From UBA3937 sp050951585 (GTDB lineage Bacteria; Bacillota; Peptococcia; DRI-13; DTU073), in the NCBI GenBank assembly GCA_050951585.1, contig JBMNJI010000015.1:1-29244 (forward strand): a DNA stretch of 29,244 nt. Reading direction: 5' to 3'. Below, one piece after another: positions 1 to 7,495 of the stretch. The position numbers were made by a program, and so were the translations under genes. The notes beneath the pieces are model-generated. The model searched no databases, was not told where the DNA came from, and saw only the letters and a program-made list of their open reading frames with translations. Position 1 is the stretch's first letter; each line of letters starts with the position of its first letter.

Positions 1-40
1 CACCAATTTTATTTAAACACAAACATAGCAAAAAGTTCAT

Positions 41-70
41 TTGACAGAGTATTAATTCTCATGCTAATAT
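41..70 (+). promoter_or_regulatory. Promoter of the tRNA cluster
   Basis: A perfect -35 box TTGACA (41-46) is followed after 18 bases by TAATAT (65-70). This is a sigma-A type promoter placed about 30 bases ahead of the first tRNA, so it probably drives the whole array. No rRNA gene is seen upstream in the 98 bases available. Confidence 0.7.
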
Positions 71-98
71 ATATACTTGTGGAGTTAAATCTGGATAT

Positions 99-174
99 GG
101 GCCATTAGCTCAGTCGGCAGAGCACCTGACTTTTAATCAGGGTGTCCCGCGTTCGAATCGCGGATGGCTCACCA
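99..174 (+). tRNA. tRNA-Lys (anticodon TTT)
   Basis: A full cloverleaf can be drawn. The acceptor stem GGGCCAT pairs with ATGGCTC with one G-T pair. The anticodon stem CCTGA/TCAGG holds loop CTTTTAA, giving anticodon TTT. The T-arm is CCGCG-TTCGAAT-CGCGG. The 3' CCA is encoded. Confidence 0.97.
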
Positions 175-211
175 TTCCTTCACTTTACGAGAGCTAGCAC
201 TCTCATGATAG

Positions 212-287
212 GACCCCTTGGTCAAGTGGCCTAAGACACAGCCCTTTCACGGCTGTAACATGGGTTCGAATCCCATAGGGGTCGCCA
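212..287 (+). tRNA. tRNA-Glu (anticodon TTC)
   Basis: The acceptor GACCCCT pairs with AGGGGTC. The anticodon stem CAGCC/GGCTG holds loop CTTTCAC, giving anticodon TTC. The T-arm TGGG-TTCGAAT-CCCA is intact and CCA is encoded after discriminator G. Confidence 0.97.
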
Positions 288-296
288 CCATTATAT

Positions 297-372
<76 letters not shown>

Positions 373-390
373 AAAAGTTAATCTTGGTAC

Positions 391-467
391 GGAACTGTGG
401 TGTAGTGGCCTAACATGCCTGCCTGTCACGCAGGAGATCGCGAGTTCGACTCTCGTCAGTTCCGCCA
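391..467 (+). tRNA. tRNA-Asp (anticodon GTC)
   Basis: The acceptor GGAACTG pairs perfectly with CAGTTCC. The anticodon stem CCTGC/GCAGG holds loop CTGTCAC, giving anticodon GTC. The discriminator is G and CCA is encoded. Confidence 0.97.
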
Positions 468-635
468 TTATTTTTCTAAAGCAGCAGCCCATAATTTATG
501 AAAAGCATTTTTGGACCAAACGTGTTATAATAGATAAGCACATGTGAGAACAAAATATTGGTTTTTCAGTTTTTTTCTTGTGAAATAATTGATATAATAT
601 TAAAGTGGTAGTGTCATTAATGTTCTCTAGGAAAT

Positions 636-711
<76 letters not shown>

Positions 712-766
712 GGTACAAAACCAACGATCGGGGTGGCTCAAAGTTTCCGGTCGCGGAGCTTGTCGG

Positions 767-843
767 GGGTGATTAGCTCAGCTGGTTAGAGCGCATGCCT
801 CACATGCATGAGGTCGGGGGTTCGAGCCCCTCATCGCCCACCA
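767..843 (+). tRNA. tRNA-Val (anticodon CAC)
   Basis: The acceptor GGGTGAT pairs with ATCGCCC with one G-T pair. The anticodon stem CATGC/GCATG holds loop CTCACAT, giving anticodon CAC, which reads GTG codons. This is a second valine isoacceptor beside the TAC one. CCA is encoded. Confidence 0.95.
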
Positions 844-894
844 TTTTAGAAGAATTTAACGCTATTGAAGATAGAAAGCATAATATGTGAGCAT

Positions 895-968
895 GCGGGT
901 GTGGTTCAATGGTAGAACTCCAGCTTCCCAAGCTGGCGGCGAGGGTTCGATTCCCTTCACCCGCTCCA
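895..968 (+). tRNA. tRNA-Gly (anticodon CCC)
   Basis: The acceptor GCGGGTG pairs with CACCCGC. The anticodon stem CCAGC/GCTGG holds loop TTCCCAA, giving anticodon CCC. The discriminator is T and CCA is encoded. It is the last tRNA of the cluster and is followed at once by a terminator. Confidence 0.95.
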
Positions 969-973
969 TCTTA

Positions 974-1006
974 AAAAAACACCCGGCGGAATAGTCGGGT
1001 TTTCTG
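974..1006 (+). terminator. Intrinsic terminator of the tRNA cluster
   Basis: The stem ACCCG (981-985) pairs with CGGGT (996-1000) and is extended by an upstream A-run facing the downstream TTTT. It follows the last tRNA by about 12 bases. Confidence 0.7.
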
Positions 1007-1035
1007 TATTATGAACCGTGACGCATTTCAAGAGA

Positions 1036-1065
1036 TTGTATATTGTGTAATAAAAATAATATAAT
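1036..1065 (+). promoter_or_regulatory. Promoter of the giant activase gene
   Basis: TTGTAT (1036-1041) and a perfect TATAAT (1060-1065) are separated by 18 bases. Transcription would begin near 1072 and leave a leader of about 100 bases. That leader has a weak hairpin (CAATAT 1093-1098 with ATATTG 1108-1113, and a short GCCC/GGGT outer pairing) ending in six T (1125-1130), which could act as an attenuator. Confidence 0.6.
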
Positions 1066-1137
1066 ACAATATAGATAGAGCCCAAATTAACGCAATATCG
1101 CATCTCCATATTGAAGGCAGGGTCTTTTTTAAGAGTC

Positions 1138-1175
1138 GAGGGGGGTGAACACAGCAACATTTGCTGTGAGGTTAA
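1138..1175 (+). promoter_or_regulatory. Ribosome binding site separated from ATG by a hairpin
   Basis: A strong Shine-Dalgarno-like run, GAGGGGGGTGA (1138-1148), lies 27 bases before the ATG at 1176. The gap holds a perfect 8-bp hairpin, CACAGCAA (1150-1157) and TTGCTGTG (1161-1168), with a 3-base loop. Looped out, the hairpin leaves about 8 bases between the site and ATG. A second, weak site (GAGG, 1168-1171) lies only 4 bases from ATG. The in-frame codon just upstream of ATG is TAA, so the start cannot be further upstream. Confidence 0.55.
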
Positions 1176-4100
1176 ATGAGCAATATCTTTCATGTTGGTA
1201 TTGATATAGGTTCTACAACCGTAAAATTAGTTATTCTTAATGAGCAGGACAAAATCATCTATAGCAAATACGAGCGACATTATGCGGATATCAGGAAAAA
1301 ATTGCTGGATATCTTGCAGGATGCCGCTAAGATAATTAAGGATACGAAAGTTACGATGATGATTACCGGTTCCGGAGGAATGAGCATTGCCCAGCGGATC
1401 GGGGTGCCTTTTACCCAGGAGGTAGTTGCTTCGACAAAAGCAGTGAAGACCTATTATCCGGAAACTGATGTGGCGATTGAATTAGGCGGGGAAGATGCCA
1501 AAATCACTTATTTTAATGATGGGGTCGATCAGCGGATGAACGGTACTTGTGCGGGTGGTACCGGTTCTTTCATTGACCAAATGGCCACCTTGCTGAAAAT
1601 AGATGCCGGCGGCTTAAATGAGCTGGCCAAGAAGTATAAAGTAATCTATCCCATTGCGGCCCGCTGTGGCGTTTTTGCCAAGACCGACGTTCAGCCGCTC
1701 TTAAACGAAGGCGTAGCCAGGGAAGATATTGCCGTTTCCGTCTTGCAGGCGGTGGTCATTCAGACCATCAGCGGCCTGGCTTGTGGCAGACCGATTAGAG
1801 GAAAAGTGGCCTTTTTAGGCGGCCCCTTGTATTTTCTTTCGGAATTACGCCAAAGATTTATCGAAACCCTCAAACTGACCCCGGAACAGGTTATTTTCCC
1901 GGAAAACCCCCAGCTTTTTGTAGCGCTTGGGGCGGCTTTGTCCTCCCTTAACGAGGCGCCGGTCTGTTTTAAAACCCTGCTTAAGGAAGTGCAAAGCCTT
2001 GAAAACATGGCGACAGGGGAAACTACCAGCTTAGGGGCGCTTTTTTCAGAACCTACAGAATATGTTCGTTTCAAGGAAAGGCATCGCCAAAATGCGGTGA
2101 AAAGAAGGGACCTGGCCACTTTCGCCGGCGATTGTTTTTTAGGCATTGATGCGGGTTCGACGACGACCAAAATAGCTTTGATCGATGGGGAGGGGGCGCT
2201 GCTTTACACTTACTACGGGAGTAACGGCGGAAGCCCGCTTAAATCAACCGTCAAGGCTTTAAAGGAATTGTATCAGGTTCTGCCCCTCGGGGCGAAGATT
2301 GTGAATTCTACCGTAACCGGTTATGGCGAAGGGTTACTCAAAGCTGCTTTAAGGGTAGATATCGGAGAAATTGAGACCTTAGCTCACTTCAAAGCGGCCG
2401 CGCACTTCTGCCCGGGGGTCGACTTTATTCTGGATATCGGCGGGCAGGATATGAAGTGCCTCAAAATTAAAGATGAAGTCATCGATAGTATCCTCCTAAA
2501 CGAAGCCTGCTCTTCCGGATGCGGCTCTTTTTTGGATACTTTCGCCAGCTCCCTCGGGATGAAGATTGAAGATTTTGCGAACGCGGCTTTGACGGCGAAA
2601 GATCCGGCCGACCTCGGCTCGCGCTGTACTGTCTTTATGAATTCCAAGGTTAAACAGGCCCAGAAGGAAGGGGCCTCGGTTGGCGATATTTCGGCCGGCT
2701 TATCCTATTCGGTCATTAAGAACGCCTTATATAAAGTCATTAAATTAAGAAATGCCGATGAACTAGGGGAGAAGATTGTTGTCCAGGGCGGGACTTTTTA
2801 TAATGATGCGGTCCTGCGCAGTTTTGAGATCCTTTCCGGGCGTGAAGTGATCAGGCCGGATATTGCGGGGATTATGGGCGCTTTTGGGGCCGCCCTGATT
2901 GCCAAAGAGAGATACGAAAGAGGCGCGGTTTCCCATTTAGTCAACGCGGCAGAATTGAACGAATTCCGCCTGGAGACGGCGGTTACCCGCTGTAGAGGCT
3001 GTTCCAACAGCTGCATTCTGACCATTAATAAATTCCGCAACGGGGAAAGCTTTATTTCCGGGAACCGGTGTGAAAAAGGAGCAGGCGGGGTCCAACAGGA
3101 GCAAGCTCTGCCGAATCTCTATCGTGATAAATACCGGCGGCTTTTTGCCTACCGGCCCTTAGATGCGGCTAATGCCCGGCGTGGAACGGTGGGTATTCCG
3201 CGGGTCTTAAATCTCTATGAGAATTATCCGTTCTGGTTTTCTTTCTTTACCCATTTAGGTTTTCGGGTGGAGCTATCGGACCGGTCCTCCAACAAGATCT
3301 ACGAAAAAGGGATCGAAACGATTCCTTCCGAATCGGTCTGCTATCCCGGCAAAATGGTGCACGGGCATATCATGAATCTAATTGAAAAAGGGATTAAGTT
3401 TATTTTCTATCCGTGTATCACTTATGAGAAAAAAGAGCAGCAGGAAGCAGATAATCATTATAATTGTCCGATCGTTGTTTCTTATCCCGAGGTAATTAAA
3501 AACAATGTGGATGTGCTGAGGGAGCAAGGAATCCTTTTTCTGAAGCCGTTTTTGACCTTAAATGATGAAGCAAGCTTAGGCAAGGCTTTGTCAGCGGCTT
3601 TAAAGGCGTTGGATAAGCTCAAGATTAGGATTAGTGAGCAGGAAATTCAGAAAGCAGTTGCCCTTGCCCAAAAGGAGCAGGCGGCCTTTAAAAAGGAGAT
3701 GCAGGAAGCGGGGGAGGCGGCTTTGCGCCTGATGCGGGAAAAAGGGCTCAAGGGGATAGTTTTGGCCGGTCGGCCCTATCATATTGACCCCCAGATCAAT
3801 CACGGCATTCCGGAGATGATCAATTCATTGGGGCTCGCCGTCCTTACGGAAGATTCGGTGGCGCATCTGGGGAAAGTGGCCAGACCTTTACGGGTGGTCG
3901 ATCAATGGACCTATCATTCCCGGCTTTATGCCGCGGCAAGCTTTGTGGCCGGGCAGGATGATCTGGAACTGGTTCAATTGAATTCTTTTGGCTGTGGTCT
4001 TGATGCGGTTACGACGGATCAGGTGCAGGAGATTTTGCATGCCCAATCGAAAATTTATACGGCTTTGAAGATCGACGAAGGAAACAACCTGGGAGCGGCC

Positions 4101-5504
4101 CGGATTCGGATTCGTTCTTTAAAGGCGACGGTTTTGGAAAGGGAGAAAAACGGCTACAAACGGCAGCAGAGAGGGGAAGCTTTTTATAAGAAGGTGGTCT
4201 TTACGGAAGAGATGCGGAAAAGGCATACTATTCTTGTTCCGCAGATGTCACCGATTCATTTTCAGTTTTTGGAGGAGGCGTTCAAAGTCTCCGGCTATAA
4301 TTTGGTCGTTCTTCCCTCAATAGATACGCAGGCGATTGATGAAGGATTGAAATATGTGAATAATGATGCCTGTTATCCGGCGATTATCGTCATCGGTCAG
4401 TTGATGAATGCTCTCAAATCCGGGCAATATGATTTAGAGAACACCTCTGTGATGATCTCGCAGACCGGGGGCGGTTGTCGGGCGAGCAACTATATCGGTT
4501 TATTAAGAAAAGCGTTAACAGATGCCGGTCTGGGGCATGTTCCGGTCATCTCTATCAATGCGAACGGGATGGAGAAAAACCCCGGCTTTAAACTCACCTT
4601 TGGCCTGATGCATCGGGCCATGATGGCCATCATCTACGGTGATTTGTTGATGAATGTTTTATACCGGGTCAGGCCATACGAAAAATTCAAGGGCTCGGCG
4701 AATGAGCTTTATGAGAAGTGGGTCAAGATTGGCAAAGAATCTCTTGGACCGGCCAGACTAAGCACTTTCATTAAGAATATAAATGGGATTGTGCGCGAAT
4801 TTGACCAATTGGCCATCCACAATGTGCAAAAGCCCAAAGTAGGACTGGTAGGAGAGATTCTGGTGAAATTTCATCCGACCGCAAACAACAACGTAGTAGA
4901 AGTCGTGGAGGCTGAAGGGGCGGAAGCCGTAATGCCTGCCTTACTGGATTTCTTCTCCTATTGTGCTTATGATTCCGTCGTTAAAGCGGAGTATTTAGAA
5001 GGAAAGAAGCGGTCAAAGCTTGCGGGGCAGGCGGCGATTCTCGTCCTGGAATTTTATCAGGAGCTTTACCGGAGGGCGCTTGCGAAGAGCAAACGGTTTT
5101 ATCCGCCCAAACGGATTCGGGAAATAGCCAAAGGGGCCTCCACGGTGGTGTCTTTAGGGCATCAGAGTGGCGAAGGCTGGTTTTTGACCGGCGAAATGAT
5201 CGAACTGATTCGGGAAGGGGTCAAAAATATTATTTGCATGCAGCCTTTTGCCTGCTTGCCTAATCACGTCACCGGAAAAGGGATGCTCAAGGAATTGAAG
5301 CGGGTTTATCCCGGCACCAATCTCGTGGCGATTGACTATGACCCGGGGGCGAGCGAGGTTAATCAATTGAACAGGATTAAGCTGATGATTGCGACTGCTT
5401 TCGAAAACCTGGAGGCGAGCCAATCCGGCCGGGAAGAGGCATACCGGACCCAAGACGCGACCCTGGAGCTTTCGGCGGATCAGATGGGGGAGCTCACGAT
5501 CTGA
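1176..5504 (+). CDS. Giant 2-hydroxyacyl-CoA dehydratase activase-like iron-sulfur protein
   Basis: This 1442-residue protein joins two activase (BcrAD/BadFG, ASKHA-fold) ATPase domains with regions resembling DUF2229 and the dehydratase subunits. ATPase 1 starts at residue 8 (GIDIGSTTVKL). Its likely [4Fe-4S] ligands are C125 (CAGGTGSF) and C164 (RCGVF). ATPase 2 starts near residue 324 (GIDAGSTTTKIAL), with C445/C449 and C484. In HgdC-type activases two subunits share one cluster through such cysteines, so the tandem copy could form an internal pseudo-dimer (inference). A C606-x2-C609-x3-C613 set plus C632 follows. The rest carries DUF2229-like motifs (VLNLYENYPFW, ESVCYPGKMVHGH, GRPYHIDPQINHG, NNDACYPA). 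Activases use ATP to inject low-potential electrons into dehydratases or double-cubane proteins; the partner of this fused form is unknown. No dehydratase genes flank it, so it may be self-contained. It is a single gene behind its own promoter. Confidence 0.85.
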   Translation: MSNIFHVGIDIGSTTVKLVILNEQDKIIYSKYERHYADIRKKLLDILQDAAKIIKDTKVTMMITGSGGMSIAQRIGVPFTQEVVASTKAVKTYYPETDVAIELGGEDAKITYFNDGVDQRMNGTCAGGTGSFIDQMATLLKIDAGGLNELAKKYKVIYPIAARCGVFAKTDVQPLLNEGVAREDIAVSVLQAVVIQTISGLACGRPIRGKVAFLGGPLYFLSELRQRFIETLKLTPEQVIFPENPQLFVALGAALSSLNEAPVCFKTLLKEVQSLENMATGETTSLGALFSEPTEYVRFKERHRQNAVKRRDLATFAGDCFLGIDAGSTTTKIALIDGEGALLYTYYGSNGGSPLKSTVKALKELYQVLPLGAKIVNSTVTGYGEGLLKAALRVDIGEIETLAHFKAAAHFCPGVDFILDIGGQDMKCLKIKDEVIDSILLNEACSSGCGSFLDTFASSLGMKIEDFANAALTAKDPADLGSRCTVFMNSKVKQAQKEGASVGDISAGLSYSVIKNALYKVIKLRNADELGEKIVVQGGTFYNDAVLRSFEILSGREVIRPDIAGIMGAFGAALIAKERYERGAVSHLVNAAELNEFRLETAVTRCRGCSNSCILTINKFRNGESFISGNRCEKGAGGVQQEQALPNLYRDKYRRLFAYRPLDAANARRGTVGIPRVLNLYENYPFWFSFFTHLGFRVELSDRSSNKIYEKGIETIPSESVCYPGKMVHGHIMNLIEKGIKFIFYPCITYEKKEQQEADNHYNCPIVVSYPEVIKNNVDVLREQGILFLKPFLTLNDEASLGKALSAALKALDKLKIRISEQEIQKAVALAQKEQAAFKKEMQEAGEAALRLMREKGLKGIVLAGRPYHIDPQINHGIPEMINSLGLAVLTEDSVAHLGKVARPLRVVDQWTYHSRLYAAASFVAGQDDLELVQLNSFGCGLDAVTTDQVQEILHAQSKIYTALKIDEGNNLGAARIRIRSLKATVLEREKNGYKRQQRGEAFYKKVVFTEEMRKRHTILVPQMSPIHFQFLEEAFKVSGYNLVVLPSIDTQAIDEGLKYVNNDACYPAIIVIGQLMNALKSGQYDLENTSVMISQTGGGCRASNYIGLLRKALTDAGLGHVPVISINANGMEKNPGFKLTFGLMHRAMMAIIYGDLLMNVLYRVRPYEKFKGSANELYEKWVKIGKESLGPARLSTFIKNINGIVREFDQLAIHNVQKPKVGLVGEILVKFHPTANNNVVEVVEAEGAEAVMPALLDFFSYCAYDSVVKAEYLEGKKRSKLAGQAAILVLEFYQELYRRALAKSKRFYPPKRIREIAKGASTVVSLGHQSGEGWFLTGEMIELIREGVKNIICMQPFACLPNHVTGKGMLKELKRVYPGTNLVAIDYDPGASEVNQLNRIKLMIATAFENLEASQSGREEAYRTQDATLELSADQMGELTI

Positions 5505-5537
5505 GACACATGGGGCAGGGCACGATTTGAGAATGTC

Positions 5538-5566
5538 TTTACCGGAAGGAAAGGGCATGATATAAT
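5538..5566 (+). promoter_or_regulatory. Promoter of the SCIFF operon
   Basis: TTTACC (5538-5543) and TATAAT (5561-5566) are separated by 17 bases. A TGA just before the -10 box adds an extended -10 element. It lies about 30 bases ahead of the precursor peptide gene. Confidence 0.65.
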
Positions 5567-5599
5567 AAAGAGCGTTCAGGAAAAAGGAGGCGTATGACG

Positions 5600-5752
5600 A
5601 TGACGAAAAAAGTACATATTCAAACTGTCAATAAACAGAATCTGGCGCAGACTGTCAAAAACGGTGGTTGCGGAGAGTGCGTTACATCTTGCCAATCAGC
5701 ATGCAAAACATCATGCACTGTGAGTAATCAGGAATGTCAAAAACAGCAATAA
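5600..5752 (+). CDS. scfA: SCIFF six-cysteine ranthipeptide precursor
   Basis: This 50-residue peptide, too short for routine gene calling, is a SCIFF (six cysteines in forty-five residues) precursor. Its cysteine array is C-x2-C-x3-C-x3-C-x3-C-x6-C, with the hallmark core GGCGECVTSCQSACKTSCT. In characterised homologues the maturase links a Cys to the alpha carbon of a Thr five residues on. Two pairs here have that spacing, and by alignment from memory the CKTSCT pair is the likelier site. The N-terminal part (VHIQTVNKQNL) would be the leader recognised by the maturase. The ATG at 5600 lies 9 bases after AAAGGAGG (5583-5590). An in-frame ATG at 5594 would add two residues but sits only 3 bases from that site. 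The peptide's role in Clostridia is unknown. Confidence 0.93.
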   Translation: MTKKVHIQTVNKQNLAQTVKNGGCGECVTSCQSACKTSCTVSNQECQKQQ

Positions 5753-5783
5753 AGGATTAAACAAACTTGTTTATAAATAGCCT

Positions 5784-5806
5784 GACCCGGAAGGGTCTCT
5801 TTTTTT
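5784..5806 (+). terminator. Terminator or attenuator between SCIFF precursor and maturase
   Basis: The stem GACCC (5784-5788), loop GGAA and GGGTC (5793-5797) is followed by TCT and a run of seven T (5800-5806). It sits between the peptide gene and the maturase ribosome binding site (GGAGG, 5807-5811). Partial readthrough would yield far more peptide than enzyme mRNA. Confidence 0.75.
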
Positions 5807-5820
5807 GGAGGAACGAAACG

Positions 5821-7242
5821 ATGAAGGGTGACTTAGGAACTAATCCGCAGTATGACTTTTCGCTTATTCATAAATTTGCGATCGAGGATACCTATCTTGT
5901 GCTGGATATTAACAGCGGGGCTGTGCATACTTTGAGCAAGGAAGCCTGGGATTTTCTTGCGGCCTGGGAAAAAGCCGGCGGGGATTGGGAGAGAATTACG
6001 CCCCCCGAAGGTCTTTCGGACGAGGATTTTGCCGGGATTAAAGCGGCCTTTGCCGAACTGGTCGCTGCCGGGGCCTTGTTTAGCCAAAACGAGGTACAAG
6101 AGAATTTTGAGCCCCGTGACGAGAAGATTGTGAAGGCCCTTTGCCTTCATGTTGCCCATGATTGCAATCTGCGCTGTAAATATTGCTTCGCCGGTACCGG
6201 ACCTTTCGGGGCGGATCGCTCCCTGATGGATGCAAAGACAGGGAAGAAGGCCCTGGATTTTCTCTTTGCCGCCTCCGGGGCGCGTCAGCATGTGGAGGTA
6301 GATTATTTTGGCGGCGAACCGCTCTTGAATTTTGCCGTGGCGAAGGAGCTGGTAAAATACGGCAAGGAAAAAGCCCGCGAGACAGGCAAAACTTTGAAGC
6401 AAACCTTAACGACCAATGCAGTGTTATTAAACGAAGAGATTATTGATTATCTGAACCGGGAAGGCCTTTATTTAATCTTGAGCATCGACGGGCGGCCGGA
6501 AGTGCATGACAAAATGCGGCCCCTTACCGGTGGGCAGGGCAGCTTTGCCCTGGTGGACAGGAAAATCAGCGAATTTGTCAAGAAACAGCAAGCGGGAACA
6601 TATTATGTAAGAGGGACCTATACCCATTTTAATCTGGATTTTTGTGCGGATATTCTGTATTTGGTGGATCATGGCTATGACCGTCTCTCTTTGGAACCGG
6701 TGGTGGCTTCTCCGGAGCAGGAGTATGCTTTACGGGAGGAGGATTTGCCGGTATTAAAGCAGCAATATGCGCTTCTAGCGCAAAAGTGGCTGCAATACTA
6801 CGAACAAGGAAAGCCGTTTCAGTTTTTCCACTTTAATATTGATTTAAACAAAGGACCATGCCTACTCAAGCGTTTATCGGGCTGCGGGGCCGGGAATGAA
6901 TATCTGGCTGTCTCTCCGGCGGGTGATTTGTATCCCTGTCATCAGTTTATGGAGAACAAAGAGTTCCTGATGGGGAATGTCTTTACGGGTGTCCAAAATG
7001 AGTCCTTGCGCCAGACTTTTCGGAAGGCCCATGTGTTCAACAAAGAAAAATGCCGGAATTGTTGGGCGAGATTCTTTTGCAGCGGGGGCTGCCATGCCAA
7101 TGCCTATAATTTTCACCGGGATTTATTGCAGCCGTATGAATTAGGATGTGAGCTGCAAAAAACGCGGCTTGAATATGGGATTTATCTGCAGGTGAAGGTT
7201 TGGCAAAAGCAACAGGAAGTAGCCGCCGGAAGCGCAAAATAA
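5821..7242 (+). CDS. scfB: SCIFF thioether-forming radical SAM maturase
   Basis: This 473-residue radical SAM/SPASM enzyme is expected to install a Cys-Thr thioether in the adjacent SCIFF peptide. The N-terminal 90 residues resemble the PqqD-like peptide recognition element (YLVLDINSGAVHTLS). The radical SAM cluster motif is C115-x3-C119-x2-C122 (CNLRCKYC). The C-terminal SPASM region has cysteines at 347, 355, 373, 411, 414, 420, 424 and 443, enough for two auxiliary [4Fe-4S] clusters. The ATG at 5821 is chosen because GGAGG (5807-5811) lies 9 bases before it; the frame stays open upstream to a TTG at 5767, but that would run through the terminator hairpin. Its pairing with the SCIFF gene is the usual arrangement. 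Confidence 0.95.
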   Translation: MKGDLGTNPQYDFSLIHKFAIEDTYLVLDINSGAVHTLSKEAWDFLAAWEKAGGDWERITPPEGLSDEDFAGIKAAFAELVAAGALFSQNEVQENFEPRDEKIVKALCLHVAHDCNLRCKYCFAGTGPFGADRSLMDAKTGKKALDFLFAASGARQHVEVDYFGGEPLLNFAVAKELVKYGKEKARETGKTLKQTLTTNAVLLNEEIIDYLNREGLYLILSIDGRPEVHDKMRPLTGGQGSFALVDRKISEFVKKQQAGTYYVRGTYTHFNLDFCADILYLVDHGYDRLSLEPVVASPEQEYALREEDLPVLKQQYALLAQKWLQYYEQGKPFQFFHFNIDLNKGPCLLKRLSGCGAGNEYLAVSPAGDLYPCHQFMENKEFLMGNVFTGVQNESLRQTFRKAHVFNKEKCRNCWARFFCSGGCHANAYNFHRDLLQPYELGCELQKTRLEYGIYLQVKVWQKQQEVAAGSAK

Positions 7243-7364
7243 CCCAAGGGCAGAGTGGGAATGGGCCAAGTTGGTATAATTGTTTAATGGTTTTGTTTTT
7301 TGGCAATAATATAGTTGCGTAAAGAAGGAAAATAAAAGCTTAGTAAAAAAACGGAAAGCTTTGG

Positions 7365-7394
7365 TTGAAACAAGCTTACGAAGTATAGTATAAT
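7365..7394 (+). promoter_or_regulatory. Promoter of the M23 peptidase gene
   Basis: TTGAAA (7365-7370) and TATAAT (7389-7394) are 18 bases apart. The 253-base gap after the maturase gene shows nothing else firm. The leader holds an 8-codon reading frame (GTG at 7437 to TGA, peptide VKTPEALA) behind GGAAGGGAAG, of unknown meaning. Confidence 0.65.
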
Positions 7395-7495
7395 TATGAT
7401 GATGTAGAATTTTTTAGCAGCTGACGGAAGGGAAGGTGAAAACCCCGGAGGCTTTGGCTTGATAGAAAGAACGGAACTGATGTCTTTGGGGGCAG

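Noticed and set aside
5833..6402. 189-codon minus-strand frame inside the SCIFF maturase gene
   Set aside because: It is opposite a well-supported radical SAM gene, has no recognisable domain and fits a shadow of codon bias.
7410..7495. Possible c-di-AMP (ydaO-type) riboswitch before the M23 peptidase gene
   Set aside because: Such switches often precede wall hydrolases and a CAGCTGACGG string recalls part of the consensus, but it is in the reverse-complement orientation and the other conserved blocks are missing.
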